Shown: in pieces, positions 58,879-64,000 of the stretch
Numbering within the stretch: position 1 is the first letter of the stretch
How the letters are laid out: each line of letters begins with the position of its first letter
Assembly (NCBI GenBank): GCA_945949395.1
Contig: CAMFEK010000001.1
Span: 156,780 to 220,779, forward strand
Reading direction: 5' to 3'
Source: an uncultured Clostridia bacterium
Lineage (GTDB): Bacteria; Bacillota; Clostridia; Christensenellales; Borkfalkiaceae
Length of the DNA: 64,000 bases
Translations under genes and position numbers: made by a program
The notes under the pieces: generated by a model
Seen by the model: only the letters and a program-made list of their open reading frames with translations
Told to the model about the DNA's origin: nothing
The model's database searches: none

Positions 58879-60519
58879 ATGACTATCGGTGACACTATTT
58901 TGAGCATAGTAAAACTTCTTGCCGGTCTCGGCGTGTTTTTGATCGGCATGAGAATTTTAAGCGATAACTTGGAAAAACTTGCCGGCAGCAAATTAAAAGC
59001 GTTGTTCAATAAGACGAATGACAGCAAATTGACGGGCGTCGGCATGGGCGCCCTGACGACGGCGGTCATTCAAAGTTCCGCGGTAACCACCTGTATGGTC
59101 GTCGGTTTCGTCAATACGGGCATCATGTCGCTCGAACAGGCGACGGCGGTCATCATGGGCGCGAACATCGGCACCACCATCACGGCGCAGATCGCCGCGC
59201 TCGGCTCCTTCTCGTTCACCACGTACATCACGGCGTTTGCGGGCATCGGCATCTTCATGGTCATGTTCGCCAAGAAGGATAATATCAAATCCCTCGGCTA
59301 CACGCTCGCGGGTTTGGGTCTTCTCTTCGTCGGTCTCTCTTCCATGAGCGCGTCCATGTCCGAGTTTACGAAAAGCGCCTTCGTCACAAACCTTCTTTCG
59401 AGCATTCGCAATCCCTTCCTGCTCCTGTTCATCGGTATCGCCTTAACCGCCCTCGTGCAGTCCTCCTCGGCGATCACCTCCGTCGTCATTTCCATGGCGA
59501 TCGCGGGTATCACCATCGGCGACGGCGGCAACTGTATGCTCTACGTCATTTTGGGCACCAACATCGGTTCCTGCGTCACGGCGATCATCTCTTCCATCGG
59601 TACTTCCACCAACGCTCAGCGCGCGTGCGCCATTCACTTGCTCTTCAACGTGATCGGCTCGCTCATCTTCATGATCGTGCTCCTTTGTTGGAAGGACTTC
59701 ATGGCGGTCACGTTCGCCAAGTGGTTCTCAGCGCCCGCCACGCAGATCGCCATGTTCCACACCTTCTTTAACGTGCTCTGCACCCTCTTGTTCTTGCCCT
59801 TCACGAAAGTTTTGGTGAAACTCACGCAGATCATTCTTCCCGACAAGAAGAAGGAGGACGAGTCGGCAAAACTCTGTATGTATATCGATAAACGCTTTTT
59901 GGCGACGCCTGCCATGGCGATCGGTCAGCTCCGTCTGGAAGTGGTGAGAATGGCGGGTATGGCAATGGAATCCTACAAGGGCGCCTACGCGGCTTTCATG
60001 TCCGCCTCCACGGACAATTCCGAATCGGTCATGGAGAACAACAAGCGCCTTTCGGAGGTTTCCTACGCGGTCACCGACTACCTCGTCCAAGTCTCTTCGG
60101 CAGGTCTGTCTTTGGAGGACGAACGGGAAGTCAACGCGCTCCACAACAACGCGGGCGATATCGTGCGTATCTCCGACCTCGCCGATAACCTCTTGAAATA
60201 TACCCGTCGGGAAATCAGCTTTAACTTGGATTTTTCCGCCGTGGTAAAAGAACAGCTCGGCGCCATGAACGAGCTTTTGTTGCAGCAGTACGCCGTGGTC
60301 GAAGAGATCATGCGCAATCAGGATAAGGCGATGATCCAAAAATCGGACGAGCTGGAAAATAAAATCGATAGGCTCCGCAAGGAAATGATCAACGGTCACA
60401 TCGACCGTCTCAATAAAGGCGAATGTAAATCGGAAAACAACAACGTGTTCGTCAACCTCGTCTCCAACCTCGAGCGTATCGGCGACCACCTCAACTATAT
60501 CGCGCACAGCATGGATTAA
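58879..60519 (+). CDS. Na/Pi-cotransporter family protein with PhoU-like C-terminus
   Basis: A 546-residue protein. The first 340 residues hold the duplicated Na/Pi cotransporter repeat, with QSS motifs TTAVIQSSAVTTCMVVGF (about 68) and ALVQSSSAITSVVISMA (about 200), and about eight to ten membrane helices. The last 190 residues are two PhoU-like helical bundles (for example VENNKRLSEVSYAVTDYLVQVSS and NLVSNLERIGDHLNYIAHS). Members import phosphate with sodium or may move other anions. ATG 58879 has AGGAAGG ahead; the promoter is TTGGAA, an 18-bp spacer, and TATAAT near 58803-58834. Confidence 0.93.
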   Translation: MTIGDTILSIVKLLAGLGVFLIGMRILSDNLEKLAGSKLKALFNKTNDSKLTGVGMGALTTAVIQSSAVTTCMVVGFVNTGIMSLEQATAVIMGANIGTTITAQIAALGSFSFTTYITAFAGIGIFMVMFAKKDNIKSLGYTLAGLGLLFVGLSSMSASMSEFTKSAFVTNLLSSIRNPFLLLFIGIALTALVQSSSAITSVVISMAIAGITIGDGGNCMLYVILGTNIGSCVTAIISSIGTSTNAQRACAIHLLFNVIGSLIFMIVLLCWKDFMAVTFAKWFSAPATQIAMFHTFFNVLCTLLFLPFTKVLVKLTQIILPDKKKEDESAKLCMYIDKRFLATPAMAIGQLRLEVVRMAGMAMESYKGAYAAFMSASTDNSESVMENNKRLSEVSYAVTDYLVQVSSAGLSLEDEREVNALHNNAGDIVRISDLADNLLKYTRREISFNLDFSAVVKEQLGAMNELLLQQYAVVEEIMRNQDKAMIQKSDELENKIDRLRKEMINGHIDRLNKGECKSENNNVFVNLVSNLERIGDHLNYIAHSMD

Positions 60520-60527
60520 AAAGGAAC

Positions 60528-60563
60528 GCTTTTCGGTCGTCAACGCCGAAAAGCCTTTTTTTT
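60528..60563 (+). terminator. Terminator after the Na/Pi cotransporter gene
   Basis: GCTTTTCGG / CCGAAAAGC hairpin followed by eight T. Confidence 0.85.
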
Positions 60564-60597
60564 CGCCTTTTTTTCCTAAAATAATAAAAATAAGGTG

Positions 60598-60626
60598 TTG
60601 ACTTTGTCGATCGTTTGCGGTATAAT
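60598..60626 (+). promoter_or_regulatory. Strong promoter with no gene directly after it
   Basis: TTGACT (60598-60603), 17-bp spacer, TATAAT (60621-60626). The next coding start is about 300 nt away and has its own promoter. The 60633-60840 stretch contains hairpins (AAGTG / CACTT and GGAAGGG / CCCTTTCC) and only an 8-codon ORF at 60706 (ATG after GGGGAG). It may be a small RNA or a long leader. Confidence 0.65.
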
Positions 60627-60840
60627 ACCCGTAGGATAAGTGTCGACATCTCACTTGTTCCGTTTTCTGTAAAAATTTCATAAGATAATATGGTTTGGGG
60701 AGCGCATGGCATTTGGAAGGGAAGAAGGCTGAAAAAAACGCCCTTTCCTCAAAAAAAATAAAATTTCCATCTGTTGCCAAAAACGGATAAGATTTCTATG
60801 TAATTTTCAAAAAAATCTTTAAGAAAAAGCAAAAAAAATC

Positions 60841-60869
60841 TTGACAATCTGTTATTTATGGAATATAAT
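60841..60869 (+). promoter_or_regulatory. Consensus promoter of the large lipoprotein gene
   Basis: TTGACA (60841-60846), 17-bp spacer, TATAAT (60864-60869), a perfect match; leader of about 50 nt with AAGGAG. Confidence 0.88.
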
Positions 60870-60925
60870 TAAGGAAATCAATTAAGATGTTGATTAAGAG
60901 AATATTTTATTTAAGGAGTATTTTT

Positions 60926-63808
60926 ATGTTTAAGTTCAAGAAGATTGCACTTGCAGCATCTATCTTCACCGCGACAGCTCTCTCCTTGGCTGCCTTCGCA
61001 GCTTGCGGCGAACCCGTAAAGGGCGATAAAGGCGACAAGGGTGATAAGGGCGAAACCGGTGCAACCGGTGCTACCGGTGCTGCAGGACAAGACGGAAAAG
61101 ACGGTGTCGGCATCGAAGACATCAAACCCGGCGAAGACGGCAAGTTGATCATCACCATGACCGACGGCACCAAGAAAGAAGTTGCTATGCCTACGGTTGA
61201 CGCTCCCGTGGCAGAAGAACACAACCTTGCAAAGGAACCCATTACTATCATTGCTGCTAATGGTTCTGCAGGTACTTTAGCTCCCGGTCAGGCTGGTATC
61301 GGTTTGTACGTATGCACCGATTGCGGCGACGTATATGCAAAGACGACTCACGAACATAATTTTGAAGCATGGAAGCCCGTGAATACGACAACGCCTGCTG
61401 CAAACGTTTCCTGGACGCGTGACTGCTATTTGACGGAAGGCACTTCGCCTGCAAAGGTTGACGGGGAAACACAGTCCATCGATATGATCAAATACACCGA
61501 CGTTGTTTCCAACGGTAAGGTTGCTGAAGGATGGACGAAGATTAACAGCAGTAATAAAGCTACATATTCTGATGTTCTCTCGAGCGCTTTTGCTACCTAT
61601 AATACTCAAACTGCATATGTAAAAGAGGATACGCAACACGATGGTCTTTGGGTTGTTATCGAAAAGACCCCCGCTTCCTGTAATACCGCAGGTGAAGCTG
61701 TAATTCAGTACTTCCAGTTCGGTAAAACAGTTGTAGATAACAACGGAACTGAAAATGATTCTAGTGATGACGTTACTTATGTTTTAACCCATAGTGGTAA
61801 TAAGCTGGCTATTCGAGTTGGAACGAAGTATTGCTATAAGACCGTAATTACTGCTGAATATTTTTCGACAAAAGCTGATTATGCAGCAGATAATGCTTCC
61901 TCTAATACAGCAGCTGATACCATGGCTAAAATTCCTCAGACGGATCACTTCTTTGATATGACTACCGGTGTTTTGGTATGGAATGCACAGGTAGCTAAAG
62001 CAAAGGCTGATGCTAACGCTCAGGAAGGTTACAATGTAAATGCTTTGACCTATGATGAGTATCTTAAGGTTGTAGATGCTGATCCTGACGCTCAGAAACA
62101 GGGTGATTCTGGTGCTGTTGCTGGCTTTGCTGATGGTTTCGATACTGCTTACTATTTGGTAGTATGCGCAAACTGTAACTTGGAAGCTACCGCTGCTGGT
62201 TCTGCAACGAATCATACCGCAAAGGTAAATACCTATGCAGCAGTTGTTACTTCTGAAACTACGCAGATAGCAAACTGTGCTCAGGATACCGAAGCAAAGA
62301 AAACCGCTTCTTATTCTATCGCTGTTGGCAATAAGACCTTGACGAAAGTAAAGGAAACAGAAGCTGTTTGGACGGCAAAAGCAACAACAAAGGATTCTAG
62401 TCATATCTATAATGTATATGCAGATAAAACTGGTAGTGTAATTGGTTACTATTATGCTGGTAATTATTATAAATCCTTGGCTTATGCTCAGGCACTTGCA
62501 AATGGTACGTCAACTACCGGCTTGGATAATTCTCCGGCAGACCTTACACAGAACTATACCTTCTATCGTCTCGAACAAGACGGCGCTGTTGTTGCGGTTA
62601 CTTGTGCAAATTGTTCTACCGGAAGAGTTGCATACAATGTTCCTAAAGCTGTCTTCGATACGACCGATACTGAATGGGAAATGGTTCAAAATAATATAGA
62701 TCCTACAGTGCCTGCCGAAGCGGATCGCTTTGTTAACTATAAAGTAGATTTTGCAATCGACGGTGCCGCTACAGATAAGGATGTCTTTACAACTGCCAAT
62801 ATTAAGATTCCCGGAACCGGTCACGTGGAAGCTCTCTATCTTGGTGGTAATAAGGTTACCGCGATTGCTGCAGGGGATATCAATACTTGGAAGGCTTATA
62901 AGAATCAGCCTGTAGACATTAAGTGCAGCAATTATGATGGTCAGCAAGATGGTGATAATAAGACATTCGCATTAAATACAGTACTTAATTCTTATGCAGG
63001 TTCTGATGCTGCCCTTGCAGGTGTTACGGTTAATACTGTTGTTATTACCGGCGTGACCGAATCTGTTAAGTCTGAAGCTGATTGCGAAAACAAGAAAGTG
63101 GTCACTCTCACTGTAACGGTTGAAGTTAGAGAACAGGCTCTCGATAAGGATGGCGTGCCTGTATACAATGCAGCCGGTGTTCCTCAGTACACGGTAAAAG
63201 AAACCAAGACCTTTACGTATGACGTAGAAGTTGGCGATGCTAAGGGTCACAAAAATGTCGAGACGATTTTGGTTGTTCCCACGGCTTCTAACCCTGGTTT
63301 AGTTGAAGATAAGTGTTCTGTATGCGGCAAGGTAGCAAACGTTTATGTATTGCCTGCATTAAATGCTTCTTATTCTGGTAACGATGCAGATGACAAAGAA
63401 GCAACCTGCTTAACCGGCGCTTATACAGTATATACTTATAACAGGTATCTTACTTATACCGGTACTGATGCTGCAAAGGATACTTTGAGCTTGGATGGCA
63501 AACCTATTCGCGTTACTGGTAATTATGTTGTAGTTGAAGATGGTAGCTTTACTGCTTTGAAGACGGCAGGTAAGTCCGAATCTTACAAAGACGGTGTTAA
63601 CGGCAAGGCGTACACGACTACGACGAAGACTTTTGAGACAGCAAAGGGCGAAGCTCTTGGTCATGAAATGGGCGCTTGGAAGGCAGCTGAAGGTTCTAAC
63701 TCCAACTATAAGTGGATCAGATACTGTGAACGTGTAAATGGAAATGGTATCGGTATCGATGGTTACTTCGAAGTTTCCAACGCTGATTCCAACCCTGACG
63801 CTGAGTAA
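60926..63808 (+). CDS. Large collagen-like lipoprotein with repeated CxxC motifs
   Basis: A 960-residue surface protein. The signal ends AAFAAC (Cys about 29). Residues about 32-62 are Gly-X-Y collagen-like repeats (GDKGDKGDKGETGATGATG). The rest is a long Thr/Ala/Asp-rich region with spaced CxxC pairs: CTDCGDV, CANCNLE, CANCSTG, CSVCGKV, each set after a His-containing turn. These could bind zinc or form disulfides in a repeated small fold. Codons ending in A or T are far more common than in other genes here, most obviously after about 61500. A perfect promoter suggests high expression. Function unknown; a surface stalk or adhesin is likely. Confidence 0.85.
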   Translation: MFKFKKIALAASIFTATALSLAAFAACGEPVKGDKGDKGDKGETGATGATGAAGQDGKDGVGIEDIKPGEDGKLIITMTDGTKKEVAMPTVDAPVAEEHNLAKEPITIIAANGSAGTLAPGQAGIGLYVCTDCGDVYAKTTHEHNFEAWKPVNTTTPAANVSWTRDCYLTEGTSPAKVDGETQSIDMIKYTDVVSNGKVAEGWTKINSSNKATYSDVLSSAFATYNTQTAYVKEDTQHDGLWVVIEKTPASCNTAGEAVIQYFQFGKTVVDNNGTENDSSDDVTYVLTHSGNKLAIRVGTKYCYKTVITAEYFSTKADYAADNASSNTAADTMAKIPQTDHFFDMTTGVLVWNAQVAKAKADANAQEGYNVNALTYDEYLKVVDADPDAQKQGDSGAVAGFADGFDTAYYLVVCANCNLEATAAGSATNHTAKVNTYAAVVTSETTQIANCAQDTEAKKTASYSIAVGNKTLTKVKETEAVWTAKATTKDSSHIYNVYADKTGSVIGYYYAGNYYKSLAYAQALANGTSTTGLDNSPADLTQNYTFYRLEQDGAVVAVTCANCSTGRVAYNVPKAVFDTTDTEWEMVQNNIDPTVPAEADRFVNYKVDFAIDGAATDKDVFTTANIKIPGTGHVEALYLGGNKVTAIAAGDINTWKAYKNQPVDIKCSNYDGQQDGDNKTFALNTVLNSYAGSDAALAGVTVNTVVITGVTESVKSEADCENKKVVTLTVTVEVREQALDKDGVPVYNAAGVPQYTVKETKTFTYDVEVGDAKGHKNVETILVVPTASNPGLVEDKCSVCGKVANVYVLPALNASYSGNDADDKEATCLTGAYTVYTYNRYLTYTGTDAAKDTLSLDGKPIRVTGNYVVVEDGSFTALKTAGKSESYKDGVNGKAYTTTTKTFETAKGEALGHEMGAWKAAEGSNSNYKWIRYCERVNGNGIGIDGYFEVSNADSNPDAE

Positions 63809-63850
63809 TCTTTCATAGGATTCTCAAAAACAAATAAAAAGCAATTTTTC

Positions 63851-63882
63851 AAACGGGTCGTTCTCGACCCGTTTGTTTTTTG
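63851..63882 (+). terminator. Terminator after the large lipoprotein gene
   Basis: AAACGGGTCG / CGACCCGTTT hairpin then GTTTTTTG. Confidence 0.85.
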
Positions 63883-63898
63883 CCTTCCCTGCGTGGCA

Positions 63899-64000
63899 GG
63901 GAAGGTGGCAGGCGAAGCCTGACGGATGAGTCTACCTCAGCTATCGGGAAGGTGGCAGGCGAAGCCTGACGGATGAGTCTACCTCAGCTATCGGGAAGGT
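63899..64000 (+). repeat. 47-bp tandem repeat at the window edge
   Basis: The unit starting GGGAAGGTGGCAGGCGAAGC is present as two exact copies (63899-63945 and 63946-63992) and the first 8 bp of a third, continuing beyond the window. It contains the palindrome GGCAGGCGAAGCCTG-like hairpin. CTTCCCTGCGTGGCAGGGAAG just before (63884-63904) is also an inverted repeat. The repeat resembles short interspersed elements of gut Clostridia, as far as I recall. Confidence 0.85.

Noticed and set aside
60706-60732. An 8-codon peptide gene behind GGGGAG
   Set aside because: Too short to support on its own; mentioned only as part of the unexplained region after the promoter at 60598.

Overview
The window looks like a chromosomal segment of an uncultured, fermentative, low-oxygen member of the Clostridia. 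I infer this from AdhE, an [FeFe]-hydrogenase, PyrK/PyrD-1B, AddAB, a T-box leader and near-consensus sigma-A promoters with 17-bp spacers. GC content is about 55% by eye, so a Christensenellales-like gut lineage is possible, but no marker here fixes the genus. There are no rRNA genes, prophage, insertion sequences or CRISPR arrays. Three tRNA genes and the RNase P RNA are present.

Left part (1-15.5 kb): a hydrogenase gene cut by the window edge and apparently fused to a NuoE module, a TetR regulator, asparaginase, a membrane-linked XRE regulator, a CDF metal exporter, a zinc-ribbon Nudix hydrolase, a flavoprotein, an aldo/keto reductase and a ROK kinase. A seven-gene zinc-uptake operon follows (small Cys/His membrane protein, ZnuA-ZnuC-ZnuB, two lipoproteins and a four-helix membrane protein). 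Next is a small XRE regulator whose upstream region carries an opposite-strand promoter with twin palindromes and a terminator about 75 nt downstream, a candidate small RNA.

Amino-acid block (15.6-23.6 kb, minus strand): T-box leader, ilvB-ilvN-ilvD, a separate membrane metallopeptidase, then leuC-leuD-leuB. ilvA and ridA lie together at 51.4-52.9 kb. ilvC, leuA and the transaminase are not in the window.

Middle (23.7-46.8 kb): a GNAT, tilS-hpt, tRNA-fMet/Met/Glu, a lipoprotein, addB-addA (recombinational repair), a TetR regulator, a phosphoesterase, and a de novo pyrimidine operon pyrR-B-C-F-K-D-E with an attenuator-like leader and two copies of an 89-bp repeat between pyrF and pyrK. An SGNH lipoprotein bracketed by identical 39-bp terminator repeats, an XRE protein with long internal repeats, and yqeY follow.

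Right part (46.9-64 kb): adhE with a kinase-like gene, a pdxT remnant, a GNAT, ridA/ilvA, a lipoprotein, two flavoproteins, rnpB, pyruvate kinase, a Na/Pi cotransporter-PhoU protein, and a large collagen-like/CxxC lipoprotein followed by a 47-bp tandem repeat that runs off the window.

The most notable signals are the NuoE-HydA junction; a set of genes whose ATG lies exactly 6 nt downstream of a -10 box (predicted leaderless mRNAs); the XRE/small-RNA locus; and the terminator-bracketed SGNH gene.
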